From contig NZ_CP147914.1 of the NCBI RefSeq assembly GCF_039645565.1, forward strand, positions 2,043,573-2,107,572: DNA of 64,000 nt, read 5' to 3'. Below the pieces are notes generated by a model. The model did no database searches. It was not told where the DNA came from and saw only the letters and a list, made by a program, of their open reading frames with translations. Both the position numbers and the translations under genes were made by a program. Below, piece by piece: positions 36,172 to 47,058 of this stretch. This DNA is from Sulfurimonas sp. HSL1-2. GTDB taxonomy: Bacteria > Campylobacterota > Campylobacteria > Campylobacterales > Sulfurimonadaceae. How positions within the stretch are numbered: position 1 is the first letter of the stretch; each line of letters opens with the position of its first letter.

Positions 36172-37251
36172 TTAGGAGTGTGCGTCGACGCCGTGCCCGT
36201 GGTTACGGTACCAGAGGATCAGGGCCGCCGCGAAAAGCGCGAGCACCGGCATCACGATGCCCACTTCACTGGGAATGGTCTTGTTGTTGGAGAGCTCGGT
36301 GAGCATAAAGAGGAATGACCAGGTCATCATCGTCGCCAGGATCGCAATGAAACTGAACAGCGTGATATTGAGGAAACGGGGGCTGATCGGGACGAAAAAG
36401 AAGATCAGGATGATCAGACTCGGCACGAACAGCGGCGTGATGAAAATGCGGTAGAGCGCACTTTTGATCTTGTCGATATTGAGGTTTTCACTTCCCAGCA
36501 GCAGCAGGGCATCGATCGCATCGAGGATGGTGTAGTTCACCTTCCCTTCGTAGACCTGGTCGAGGATCTTCGGACGGAACCCCTCGAGCATCATCAGATC
36601 CTGCAGCTGTGTCACGGTGATCCCTTCACCCTCCAGGCTCAGTGTGTCGGGTTTGCGCAGCGATACGGCGTGGCTCAGGTGCCAGTGTTCGTCGGTATAG
36701 TAGGCCCCCTCGGCGGAGAGCACCTGCTGGAGCTGTCCGTTCTCATGGGTGAAGATACGGATATCTTCGGCCCGCTCCTGCAGCGGGTAGAGTTTCCCGA
36801 AATAGACGTAGCGGTCCTTGAACGTGAAAAAGAGGTTGGAGGTGGGCTGCAGGTACTGGGCGGAGCGCCGGATATTGTTCGCATACTCGTCCGCACGGGC
36901 GAACGAGGTCGCATGCAGGGCGATGTAGAGGGTCATGATCACGACTGCCACCCCGACGAAGGGCTTGATAACGTCTGTTTTGTTGTAGCCCAGCGCATAG
37001 ATCGCCACCAAAGCGTTGGAGCGGATCAAGAAGATCTTCGTCGCGATCATCGCAAAGACCAGGGAGAGCGGCAGCAGCATATCGACGGCAAAAAAGGTTT
37101 TGTAGGTGAGGTAGATGACGATAAGGTTGGCCGACTGCAGTTTGTCCGCGCTCTCCATATAGTCAAAACCAACCATGAAAAAAACAAGGGCAAAGAGAAT
37201 GACGGCGATGTATTTGAGATAATGGTAGGCAATATAGCGGAACATCAACAT
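36172..37251 (-). CDS. LptF/LptG family permease (lipopolysaccharide export)
   Basis: 359 residues of the YjgP/YjgQ family, inner-membrane half of the LptB2FG LPS extractor. Three TM helices at the N-terminus (about 9-28, 55-75, 95-113) flank a central periplasmic beta-jellyroll. Three more helices follow at the C-terminus (about 270-350). MLLPLSLVFAMIATKIFLIRSNALVAIYALG is the conserved coupling-helix region. Six residues near the end are His-rich (NHGHGVDAHS). The ATG at 37251 has AGGGG 6 bases upstream. Whether it is LptF or LptG is not decided. Confidence 0.85.
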   Translation of the reverse strand: MLMFRYIAYHYLKYIAVILFALVFFMVGFDYMESADKLQSANLIVIYLTYKTFFAVDMLLPLSLVFAMIATKIFLIRSNALVAIYALGYNKTDVIKPFVGVAVVIMTLYIALHATSFARADEYANNIRRSAQYLQPTSNLFFTFKDRYVYFGKLYPLQERAEDIRIFTHENGQLQQVLSAEGAYYTDEHWHLSHAVSLRKPDTLSLEGEGITVTQLQDLMMLEGFRPKILDQVYEGKVNYTILDAIDALLLLGSENLNIDKIKSALYRIFITPLFVPSLIILIFFFVPISPRFLNITLFSFIAILATMMTWSFLFMLTELSNNKTIPSEVGIVMPVLALFAAALILWYRNHGHGVDAHS

Positions 37252-37274
37252 CGCAGGCCCCTGAAGAATATCGG

Positions 37275-37832
37275 TTATTGTAACGGAGTTTTTTTGACGG
37301 TGTACTTAGAGGCGACCTCGTCCATGCTCATCCGCATCAGCGCCTCGACCGCGTCAGCAGTCCGGTCGATCCAGGCGGGAAGGTGCTCCCGTTCTGCCGG
37401 GGTGAAGGCACTCAGCACATAATCGGCAACCCGGTTGCGGTCTCCCGGATGACCTATGCCCATGCGCACGCGGATATAATCGGGGGAGATCGCCGTATCG
37501 GTCGATTTGAGGCCGTTATGCCCCCCGTGCCCGCCCCCGCGCTTGAAGCGCAGCGTCCCGAACGGCAGATCAAGGTCGTCATGGATGACAATAACTTCAT
37601 CGATCTTGTAAAAACGTTTGACGTTGGCGATGGAACGGCCTGAGAGGTTCATAAAGGTGAGCGGTTTGAGGAAAAAATGGGTGGAAAATTTATAGAGGTC
37701 ACCTTCAAAAACGGCCTTTTTGACGGCATCGCACTGATGGCGCTTTAAGAGCGCATCAACGACCATAAACCCGACGTTGTGCCGGGTCTTCTCATACGCC
37801 GAACCCGGGTTACCCAGTCCGACGATCAGCAA
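37275..37832 (-). CDS. pth: Peptidyl-tRNA hydrolase
   Basis: 185-residue enzyme that releases tRNA from peptidyl-tRNA lost by ribosomes. It has GLGNPGSAYEKTRHNVGF with the catalytic His, LTFMNLSGRSI, VIHDDLDLPFG and GGGHGGHNGLKS. RVRMGIGHPG follows. The start is unusual: TTG at 37832 (or ATT one codon before), two bases after the rplY stop, with no clear ribosome site. It probably relies on coupling to rplY. Confidence 0.94.
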   Translation of the reverse strand: MLIVGLGNPGSAYEKTRHNVGFMVVDALLKRHQCDAVKKAVFEGDLYKFSTHFFLKPLTFMNLSGRSIANVKRFYKIDEVIVIHDDLDLPFGTLRFKRGGGHGGHNGLKSTDTAISPDYIRVRMGIGHPGDRNRVADYVLSAFTPAEREHLPAWIDRTADAVEALMRMSMDEVASKYTVKKTPLQ

Positions 37833-37834
37833 AA

Positions 37835-38371
37835 TTATTTCGCTTTGATGATGGAGAGAACGGAAACGCGGTCAGCGTCAGTAAATGTAAACGCTTCGGA
37901 TTTCTCCAGGTCGCGGATCAGGATAGAGTCACCGAGGTCGAGCGGAGCGACGTTGACAGTGATCGTATCCGGGATCTGATCGATGGCACCCTTGACGCGC
38001 AGACGTTTCTTCGCGACATACAGCATACCTTTGTTCTTCAGACCGACCGGTGAACCTTCCGTCTTGACCGGAACATTGTAGTGGGTAACGACACCCGGCT
38101 GTGCGACCATCAGGTCAACGTGCAGCAGGTTACCGGACACCGGATGAGACTCATACGCCTGAACGACAACGTTCATCTCCTGGTCACCGACTTTTACCGG
38201 GAACGCCAGGGTGTCTTTGTTGCGAACTGTACGGATGAACTCATTCATCTTGAAAGCGGCGTGAACGTTTTCAAGCCCCTTTCCGTAGATGTTGGCAATC
38301 AGATAACCATCGCGGCGACACGCTTTTGTAGCGCTTTTACCGGTACTCTCTCTAACAATACCTTCCAACAT
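37835..38371 (-). CDS. rplY: 50S ribosomal protein L25/Ctc
   Basis: 178-residue CTC-type L25 binding 5S rRNA. The N-terminal L25 domain has MLEGIVRESTGKSATKACRRDGYLIANIYG. The C-terminal TL5 domain has VPVKTEGSPVGLKNKG and DTITVNVAPLDLGDSILIRDL. It is paired with pth, a common order in bacteria. Confidence 0.95.
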   Translation of the reverse strand: MLEGIVRESTGKSATKACRRDGYLIANIYGKGLENVHAAFKMNEFIRTVRNKDTLAFPVKVGDQEMNVVVQAYESHPVSGNLLHVDLMVAQPGVVTHYNVPVKTEGSPVGLKNKGMLYVAKKRLRVKGAIDQIPDTITVNVAPLDLGDSILIRDLEKSEAFTFTDADRVSVLSIIKAK

Positions 38372-38441
38372 AGGTGTGTCCTTGTAATAAAATAGGACGG
38401 AATAATACTTAAATATACTTTAAAAACAGCTAAAACTGATG

Positions 38442-39662
38442 CTACTCGCCTTTGAGCTGGAAGATCTCATCTTCGCTGAAGCGCGGTTTGTCATCCTCTT
38501 CGTGCTTGGGCTGCATCGTACTGCCGTCTTTGGCGGTCACGCGGCTGGTGAAGCCCTCCATGCGAAGTTTGAGGTCTGCCGGCGAAGTCGCATATTTGAA
38601 CGCCTGCTCTGTCGAGATCCGCTTGGCATGCCAGAGGTCCAGGATCCCCTGGTCGAAACTCTGCGATCCGTAGATATCCTTCCCCTCCTCGATGGCATCG
38701 CGGATCTCGCTGTCGCGGTCTTCCATGATGAGCTGGGCAATGTAGGGCGTATTGACGAGGATCTCCAGTGCCGCGGTCCGTTTGCCGTCCACGGTCGGGA
38801 TGAGGCGCTGGGAAACGACCCCCTGCAAAACGGCTGCCAGGGTCATGCGGACCCGGTTCTGTTCCCCTGTCGGGAAGATGGAGATGACACGGTTGATCGT
38901 CTCCTTCGCATCCAGGGTGTGCAGCGTGGAGAAGACAAGGTGTCCCGAGTCCGCCGCATGCAGCGCCGTCTCGACCGTCTCGATATCCCGCATCTCCCCG
39001 ACGAGGATGATATCCGGGTCTTCACGAAGTACGGCACGCAGGGCGTTGGCGAAGCTCTTCGTATCCTGCCCGACACTGCGCTGGTTGACGATACATTTGC
39101 GGTCCTTATGGACGAATTCGATCGGGTCCTCGATGGTGACGATGTGTTTGCGCTGCGACCAGTTGATCTCGTTGATGATTGCCGCAAGCGTCGTCGATTT
39201 ACCCGAACCGGTAACCCCGGTCACCAGGACCAGCCCCCGCTCGGTACTGGCAAACCTGTGGACGACCTTGGGCAGACCGAGATCGTCGATGGAGACGATC
39301 TTGACGGGAATGACACGGAAAACAGCGGAGACCCCGTCCATCTGGAAAAAGATGTTGACACGGAAACGGGTATTCTCGTCGAAAGAGTAGACAAGGTCGA
39401 GCTCTTTTTGCCGGACGAACTCAGCAAAACGGGTTCGCAAAAGTTCTTTCGCGAAGGTGAGCGCCTCCTCTTTTTTGAAGATTTCGCCGCTAAGCGGCGT
39501 AATGTCACCGTTGATACGGGCACGTACGACGGAATTTGCCTTGAGGTGGAGGTCCGAGCCCCCGGCATCCATCATCCGTTTCAGGTACCCGCGCACCCGC
39601 CGCAGCGTTTCAAAGGTCAGGTTCTCAATATTGATATCGGTATCGACTTGATTTGTACTCAT
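38442..39662 (-). CDS. PilT/PilU-family ATPase
   Basis: 406-residue hexameric ATPase of the PilT type, normally driving type IV pilus retraction. It has a PAS-like N-terminal domain (ASDLHLKANSVVRARINGDI type, here GGSDLHLKAN), Walker A GVTGSGKST, Asp box IEDPIEFVH and Walker B DIILVGEMRDIET. His box GHLVFSTLHTLDA and an AALEILVNTPYIAQLI-type C-terminal arm follow. The charged tail extension (about 375-406) is longer than in PilT and recalls PilU. Four bases follow tal. No other pilus gene is adjacent. Confidence 0.88.
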   Translation of the reverse strand: MSTNQVDTDINIENLTFETLRRVRGYLKRMMDAGGSDLHLKANSVVRARINGDITPLSGEIFKKEEALTFAKELLRTRFAEFVRQKELDLVYSFDENTRFRVNIFFQMDGVSAVFRVIPVKIVSIDDLGLPKVVHRFASTERGLVLVTGVTGSGKSTTLAAIINEINWSQRKHIVTIEDPIEFVHKDRKCIVNQRSVGQDTKSFANALRAVLREDPDIILVGEMRDIETVETALHAADSGHLVFSTLHTLDAKETINRVISIFPTGEQNRVRMTLAAVLQGVVSQRLIPTVDGKRTAALEILVNTPYIAQLIMEDRDSEIRDAIEEGKDIYGSQSFDQGILDLWHAKRISTEQAFKYATSPADLKLRMEGFTSRVTAKDGSTMQPKHEEDDKPRFSEDEIFQLKGE

Positions 39663-39665
39663 AAA

Positions 39666-40649
39666 TTACTCCAATTCCGCCAGGATTTCGGCAAATGCCG
39701 TTTTGAATGCTTCAAGCCCCTCGTCCATGAGCTGGGCGCAGACCGCCTCGATATCGACGCCCGCTTCGGCGACGGCGTCGAAATGTGCCTCGATCCGTTC
39801 CGCGTCAAGCGGCAGCTTCGCCTCAGTGTCCCCGTGCGCCACGAAGGCCTCGATCGTCTCGATCGGTGCCGTGTTGACGCTGTGCGCCGCCAGCAGTGCA
39901 TCGACATAGTAGGAGGGGCGAAGTCCGCCCCCCTTGACGCCGGTCGACGCGAAGAGTGCGCGGCAGCGGGGCAGCTCCAGCGACTCGACCGCCTCGTAAA
40001 TGGCCGCGGCGTTGTAGACGCCAGCCAGGGCCGGCTGCACCCCTTTGGCTTCGAGCGTCGCGTCGATGGCGCGGTCCAGGCGGCTGACGAAGATGCTGAT
40101 CACCGTATCGACCTGTACCGAACCCTTCTCCAGCCCCCGTGCGAAGGAGTTGGCACAGGCCAGCGCCTGCGCCTTGGAGAAGATCAGCGTCGCGTTGACG
40201 GGGATCCCCTCGCTGACCAGCGTCTCCATGGCCACATAGCCCGCGTCGGTTGCCGGGACCTTGATCATCACATTGGGACGTTCGATCGTCCTGAAAAGGC
40301 GGCGCCCCTCCTCGATCGTTCCGACGGCATCGTCGCAGAGGTAGGGGTCGACCTCGATGCTCACATAGCCGTCGTCGCTTTGATCAAACAGCGGCCGCAG
40401 GGCATCCGCCGCTTTCTGGATATCCGTGATCGCCAGGGCTTCGTATTTGGCCTTTGGGGTGTGGTTCTGCAGCGTCTCCAGCTGCATCTGGTAGGCCGGT
40501 GAGGTCAAAATGGCATTTTTGAAAATCGCGGGGTTCGACGTCGCCCCGTTGACAACGCCCTGCTCGACGAGACGTTTTAGGCCCGTATCGATGAAATCGC
40601 GTTCGATGAAATCGGCCCAGAGGGAAAACTGTATTTGCGGAATGTACAT
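39666..40649 (-). CDS. tal: Transaldolase
   Basis: 327-residue enzyme of the pentose phosphate pathway. It has GATSNPAIFKNAI, VSIEVDPYLCDDA and the Schiff-base lysine in NVMIKVPATDAGYVAM. NATLIFSKAQALACANSF, ISIFVSRLDRAID and LFASTGVKGGGL follow. ATG 40649 is chosen; the longer frame has no ribosome site and includes the promoter. TATAAT is found 32 bases upstream. Confidence 0.93.
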   Translation of the reverse strand: MYIPQIQFSLWADFIERDFIDTGLKRLVEQGVVNGATSNPAIFKNAILTSPAYQMQLETLQNHTPKAKYEALAITDIQKAADALRPLFDQSDDGYVSIEVDPYLCDDAVGTIEEGRRLFRTIERPNVMIKVPATDAGYVAMETLVSEGIPVNATLIFSKAQALACANSFARGLEKGSVQVDTVISIFVSRLDRAIDATLEAKGVQPALAGVYNAAAIYEAVESLELPRCRALFASTGVKGGGLRPSYYVDALLAAHSVNTAPIETIEAFVAHGDTEAKLPLDAERIEAHFDAVAEAGVDIEAVCAQLMDEGLEAFKTAFAEILAELE

Positions 40650-40680
40650 CGGCTCTCTTCTACGTTGATATCGTGTAACG

Positions 40681-40686
40681 ATTATA
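40681..40686 (-). promoter_or_regulatory. -10 box of tal-pilT
   Basis: TATAAT on the minus strand (GGTTATAATCG), placing the transcript start about 25 nt before the tal ATG. Confidence 0.5.
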
Positions 40687-40719
40687 ACCGATTGCGGCAC
40701 CGGTGTCTATAAAGGCATG

Positions 40720-42534
40720 TTAATAATAGTGTACGAATGCGGCACTGAAACTGCGCTGGGGGCCGTCGGTTTTCTCCGTGTAATCAAAGAAGAGCTTCAG
40801 CGCGTTGTTCTGTGAAATGCGGCTCGTATGTTCCACTCTTCCCGTCCACTGGCGCATCCCGTCGGCATAAAAACGGTACCCGCCCTCCCCGGCCAGTTTG
40901 GAACCGCCGCCCGTTTCAAAAAGCACCCCTGCCGTCGTGTTAAATGCGCCGTACCCTTTGTCCGTGATGAAAATTTCCGGCTCCGCCAGGAGATACCCGT
41001 ACCCCCATCTGCCTCCGGCGGCGAAACCCGCGCCGACCGTCGTGCCGAACACCGCATCACGGCTCAGAAACGACTGGTCCCACCCCGCACGCATCCGCCA
41101 GGAGAAGGGGCTGAAAAAGGCGCTTTGCGGGGCGATGGACGTAATGGAGACGATTGTCGCCTTCTCCACGGCAGCGCCGTCGCGGTCATAACGCGCTTCA
41201 AGGTCCAGAAACTCGATCTGTGTTCCGGGCATGAACCCGACGTCGCTGTCGCTGAGATCGTGATAGGCCGGCCGGATGCCGATGCGCTGGTAAGGGTTGC
41301 CGTCACGCCATCCCGTTGCGGCGAGCGCCCGCGTCGCGCGGTGCCCCTCATCGGGGTTTCTCGGGCGTGTCACGGGCAGTGTCTCCCCCTTCCCGAGGGC
41401 CGCTCGCGCGGAAAGGATTTTATGAAATCGCTCCGAATAGGCCGCCTTGTCGACCTTCCCCTTCATCAAACGGTACTCGGCAAGCTCCGACGCCGCCTCC
41501 AGGGTGTAGCGCTTCATCTGTGCATCGCGCACCGGATCGTCCAGCACCTCCCGGGGCTCAAGCACGCCGTCGGCCAGCGCGAGGGCTTCCGTTTCGCCGC
41601 GCTTGTCCAGCACCCTCTCATAGGCCAGCAGCAGTGTCCGCTTCGACGGCCGGTAGTGCTTGGCATGCACCAGCCCCTCCTCTTCGGTCGCATGAACGGT
41701 CTCCATCGGGATGATGTGGTAGATGAAATGGCCCCGGACATCAACGTCCGGCCGGGCGATCTCCATCAGCCAGAGCATGTTGTACGAACAGTTTTCGTCG
41801 AAGAAGTAGTACCAGTTGTACACCCCTTTGAGTTCCCAGATATGGCGGATCATCGCCATCACCTCGTCATGGTTCAGGTCCAGGTCGTACTCCCAGACGT
41901 CGCGCTGTTCCGTATCCCGGTACTCTTTGAGTTTTTCATAATAGGGCAGCAGGGAGTAAAACCCCGGGTAGCCGCCGAAAAGACCCTTGATCGCGAAGAC
42001 GATCCCGTTCTCTTTGTCCGGGTCCGCGCCGGCGGCGTAGTTGACGGCATAGGAGAGCATCTTCGACTCATAGGAGGAGTCGATGCGCAGAAAGGTATGG
42101 CCGAACATGGAGGCCGGGGAGTTGATGTGCGCCGAGGAGAAGACCAGCGTCACCGACTGCGGGTCCATCTTCCGCACCAGCGTCTCGTAGGCGGTGCACT
42201 GCAGCGCTGGCAGGCCTTCCAGCCCGAGACGCTCCTGCAGCCAGGCGCGGCGGGCGGGGAAACGGCATCCCGTCGCGTTGTCGTCGAAGCGGGTCTCCCC
42301 GTAGAGCGCCGTGATCGTCGCATTGAGTTCGGCCCCTGCGTTCTCCCTGCCGTCCGGCGCGAGGAAGAATGCCGGGTCGTCGACTTCGCTGACGTCTTTA
42401 GGCATATGCAGCAGCAGGTGCCAGTACCGGCTCTCTGCCAGCGCCAGATCTGCCGCCTTATCCAGGGCGTTTTCCACTACGTTTGCCTGCACGACAGACG
42501 CCAATATCATCAGCATAATGAGGAAACGGTACAA
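40720..42534 (-). CDS. DUF4105 (Lnb_N-like) outer-membrane protein
   Basis: 604 residues. A Sec signal peptide (to about residue 17, ASVVQA) leads to a DUF4105 domain (about 20-330) and then a beta-barrel-like C-terminus ending in aromatic residues (AFVHYY). DUF4105 hallmarks are INSPASMFGHTFLRI with His146 and DENCSYNMLWL with Cys249, a pair that could form a papain-like active site (inference). The start is TTG 42534 with AAGGG 7 bases upstream; the longer open frame has low-complexity, non-family sequence. It lies downstream of the DUF3015 gene, separated by a strong hairpin. Confidence 0.75.
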   Translation of the reverse strand: MYRFLIMLMILASVVQANVVENALDKAADLALAESRYWHLLLHMPKDVSEVDDPAFFLAPDGRENAGAELNATITALYGETRFDDNATGCRFPARRAWLQERLGLEGLPALQCTAYETLVRKMDPQSVTLVFSSAHINSPASMFGHTFLRIDSSYESKMLSYAVNYAAGADPDKENGIVFAIKGLFGGYPGFYSLLPYYEKLKEYRDTEQRDVWEYDLDLNHDEVMAMIRHIWELKGVYNWYYFFDENCSYNMLWLMEIARPDVDVRGHFIYHIIPMETVHATEEEGLVHAKHYRPSKRTLLLAYERVLDKRGETEALALADGVLEPREVLDDPVRDAQMKRYTLEAASELAEYRLMKGKVDKAAYSERFHKILSARAALGKGETLPVTRPRNPDEGHRATRALAATGWRDGNPYQRIGIRPAYHDLSDSDVGFMPGTQIEFLDLEARYDRDGAAVEKATIVSITSIAPQSAFFSPFSWRMRAGWDQSFLSRDAVFGTTVGAGFAAGGRWGYGYLLAEPEIFITDKGYGAFNTTAGVLFETGGGSKLAGEGGYRFYADGMRQWTGRVEHTSRISQNNALKLFFDYTEKTDGPQRSFSAAFVHYY

Positions 42535-42564
42535 GAAAAAACCCTTTTGGGGAGATGGGAGGAT

Positions 42565-42582
42565 GGGCCGGGAACCCGGCCC
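42565..42582 (-). terminator. Hairpin between the DUF3015 and DUF4105 genes
   Basis: Perfect 7-bp GC stem (GGGCCGG/CCGGCCC) with a 4-base loop, 14 bases after the DUF3015 stop. No T-run follows directly, so it may protect the 3' end of the DUF3015 mRNA or partly terminate. Six T lie about 20 bases further on, within the DUF4105 leader. Confidence 0.5.
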
Positions 42583-42595
42583 GAGAAAAGTAGGG

Positions 42596-43042
42596 TCAGC
42601 CCTCGACGGTTGCGATGTTGTCGAGAACGTCAGCCATCTTGACGTCGCCGGACGTGTAGATGCTGTTGTAGTTTTGCTGCAGGGAAGCCGCGAAAGCCGC
42701 TTTGTCTTCGACTTTGAGCAGTTCCGCAAGCGTATCGACGGATTCACCGCCGCCGATCGCAGCCTCTTTCGCAATCTGATCCATGTTGGACGCGACGAAT
42801 TCGGCAGCACGGTCGTTCATAACCAGCGGCATGCGCTTACAGCCGGACGTACCGGAGGTGATACCGAACGTCTGGTTTGCAGAGGTACCGTTGGTGGTCG
42901 CCTGGAGTGCGAGCATAATCGCGGAGCTGTCATCTTTGATGATCATCGCACCGAGACCGCAGCCCGTCTGGCTGTTGACACCGGCGAAAGCCGCCGAACT
43001 GAGCGCCGCAACCGCAGCAAGACTTACAAGTACTTTTTTCAT
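42596..43042 (-). CDS. Secreted DUF3015-family protein
   Basis: 148 residues with a clear Sec signal (MKKVLVSLAAVAALSSAAFA|G). The DUF3015 pattern is present: TGCGLGAMI, ANQTFGITSGTSGCK with a probable disulfide, then a helical half (EFVASNMDQIAKEAAIGGGESVDTLAELL). Periplasmic. ATG with AAGGAG 5 bases upstream. It lies ahead of the DUF4105 gene. The function is not known. Confidence 0.82.
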   Translation of the reverse strand: MKKVLVSLAAVAALSSAAFAGVNSQTGCGLGAMIIKDDSSAIMLALQATTNGTSANQTFGITSGTSGCKRMPLVMNDRAAEFVASNMDQIAKEAAIGGGESVDTLAELLKVEDKAAFAASLQQNYNSIYTSGDVKMADVLDNIATVEG

Positions 43043-43137
43043 TGTGACTCCTTCATCGTTTGATGATGGTTCAGTATAAGAATTGTTTCCTTAAACCGGT
43101 CTAATGACGCACCAAATTTCACCCCTGGAGACAGCGG

Positions 43138-43710
43138 CTATTCGTTCAGCTCATCATCCTGCCAGTACTTCGTCCCCTGGATCGTTGCCTGCAGCGCCAG
43201 CCCCGTCTTGGTCAGTTGGTAGAGTCGGATACCCGGGGCGACGGTCACCGCCCCGCCGAAGGCAGCCCCTTTGTCGTCCGCTTTGGCGGCGGCATCGGCC
43301 TGGGCGTTTGCCTCCCACCCCTTGTTGATGAAATCCTCGTAGACTGTTTTGTTCTCGAAAAGGAAGACCCCGCGGAAATCCTTGATGCCGAGCCCGAGCC
43401 CCACACCGACGGTCCCCATATTCATATAGGTATCTTTGCCCGTTTCATTGTCGTGCGCCACCCCTGAACCGCCTCCGGCAGAGACAAGAATGAGGTTAAC
43501 GCCGATATTGCTGAACACGGCGTAGCCGTACGCTTTCTTGATGATCGCTTTCGCCTCCGGCGCCTCTTTGTAGAGCATCGCCAGCGTTTCCGCCTTCATC
43601 TTCTGTACTTCCTGGCGCTTCTCCTCTGCTGTCTTTCCGCTCCAGAAGCCCGAAAGCAGAATGACGCCCAGCAGTGCCGCAACGGCTGCCCTGATCGTTT
43701 GCAGTTTCAT
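43138..43710 (-). CDS. SYLF-domain (YSC84-like) exported protein
   Basis: 190 residues. An N-terminal signal or anchor (about 5-25) is followed by a SYLF/YSC84 lipid-binding domain: AYGYAVFSNIGVNLILVSAGGGSGVAHD, MGTVGVGLGLGIKDFRGVFLFENKTVYEDFINKG type segments (here in two pieces) and a final beta-rich part. ATG 43710 has AAGGAG 6 bases upstream. Probably periplasmic and membrane-associated. Bacterial function unknown. Confidence 0.85.
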   Translation of the reverse strand: MKLQTIRAAVAALLGVILLSGFWSGKTAEEKRQEVQKMKAETLAMLYKEAPEAKAIIKKAYGYAVFSNIGVNLILVSAGGGSGVAHDNETGKDTYMNMGTVGVGLGLGIKDFRGVFLFENKTVYEDFINKGWEANAQADAAAKADDKGAAFGGAVTVAPGIRLYQLTKTGLALQATIQGTKYWQDDELNE

Positions 43711-43721
43711 GCCCACTCCTT

Positions 43722-44389
43722 TTACGCTTGCATGAAACCCATTATACCTTTATCGCGCAGCTGTTCGAGACGCATCAGGAAATAGTCGCGGCTCACCTCG
43801 ATGGCGCCGAGGCTTTTGAGATGCTCCGTCGGCACCTGGGCATCGATCATCTCGAAGCCGCGCGCCTTCAGGTGCTCTACCAATGCGGCAAAGGCGGCCT
43901 TGGAAGCGTCGCTGACATGGGCGAACATCGATTCGCCGCAGAACATGCCCCCGACTTCGACCCCGTACAGTCCGCCGACGAGCCGCCCCTCCTGCCACGC
44001 TTCGACCGAGTGGGCGTGTCCCATCGCGTGCAGAACTTCGTAGGCCTCGACCATCTCCGGCAGGATCCAGCTCCCCTCCTGTCCAGGACGGGGTGTCGTC
44101 GCACAGGCGCGGACTACGTCACTGAAGGCAGTGTTGAAACGGATGTCGAAATGTTTGAGGCGCTTACGGAGCGAACGGCGCAGCACGAAGTCCTCAAGAT
44201 TGAGAATGAACCGGGGATCGGGGGACCACCACAAAATGGGGTCGCCTTTGCTGTACCAGGGAAAAATGCCGCTGCGGTAGGCCAGCAGCAGCCGTGAAGG
44301 TGACAGGTCGCCGCCGAAGGCGACGATACCCGATTCGTCGGCATCCCTCGGGTCGGGGAATGCCAGTTCATAGCGGATCTGCTGCGGAA

Positions 44390-44393
<4 letters not shown>
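43722..44393 (-). CDS. aat: Leucyl/phenylalanyl-tRNA--protein transferase
   Basis: 223-residue enzyme that adds Leu or Phe to proteins beginning with Lys or Arg, creating N-degrons. It has FPDPRDADESGIVAFGGDLSP, LLAYRSGIFPWYSKGDPILWWSPDPR, AHSVEAWQEGRLVGGLYG, FCGESMFAHVSDASK and IDAQVPTEHLKSLGA type signatures. GTG start overlapping the clpA stop by 4 bases. It lies with clpS and clpA, so tagging enzyme, adaptor and unfoldase share one operon. Confidence 0.95.
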
Positions 44394-46593
<2,200 letters not shown>

Positions 46594-46594
<1 letters not shown>

Positions 46595-46893
46595 TACGCT
46601 TCCTCCATCGTTGCCTTGAGCGGATACCCATGCTCCCGCGCCAGACGGCTGACCTGCATCACTTTGGTCTCTGCCACTTCGTAAGTGTAGACACCGCAGA
46701 TCCCACGGTCCTGGCGATGGATATCGAGCATGATCTGCTCCGCTTCCTGATAACTCTTGTGAAAAATACTCATCAAAACCTCGACGACGAAATCCATGGA
46801 AGTGTAATCGTCGTTGAGCAAAATCACTTTATATTGTCCCGGCTCCTTGAGCAGCAGTTCACCCTCAAGTTCAAGCTCTCTTTTCGTACTCAA
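46594..46893 (-). CDS. clpS: ClpA adaptor protein ClpS
   Basis: 99-residue N-degron recognition adaptor. It has YKVILLNDDYTSMDFVVEVL with the acidic NDD that holds the N-terminal amine, AEQIMLDIHRQDRGICGVYTYEVAE with the conserved His, and AREHGYPLKATMEEA. The start is TTG at 46893 with AAGGA 6 bases upstream; a nearby ATG is out of frame. Confidence 0.95.
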
Positions 46894-47058
46894 ACATTGT
46901 CCTTAACACGTGCATACCACTGCTTCTGCAGTGCAAAATGCATAAAACAGTCTTGTTCATTACTAACGTCAGTTAGATTAGCAGGGATTGTGTAAGCAAC
47001 GACTTAAAAATGCAGATTAACGGCAGAGGCCCCGAGAAGGCCTGCCGTCTGAAGTGTA

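Noticed and set aside
38439..40502. Long plus-strand frame opposite the PilT-like gene and tal
   Set aside because: Spans two well-supported minus-strand genes; no recognisable motif.
42535..42810. N-terminal extension of the DUF4105 frame
   Set aside because: The extra 92 residues are low-complexity, overlap the DUF3015 gene and precede a normal signal peptide with its own ribosome site.
46963..46976. Inverted repeat CTAAC/GTTAG upstream of clpS
   Set aside because: Only 5 bases per arm; too weak to call an operator or terminator.
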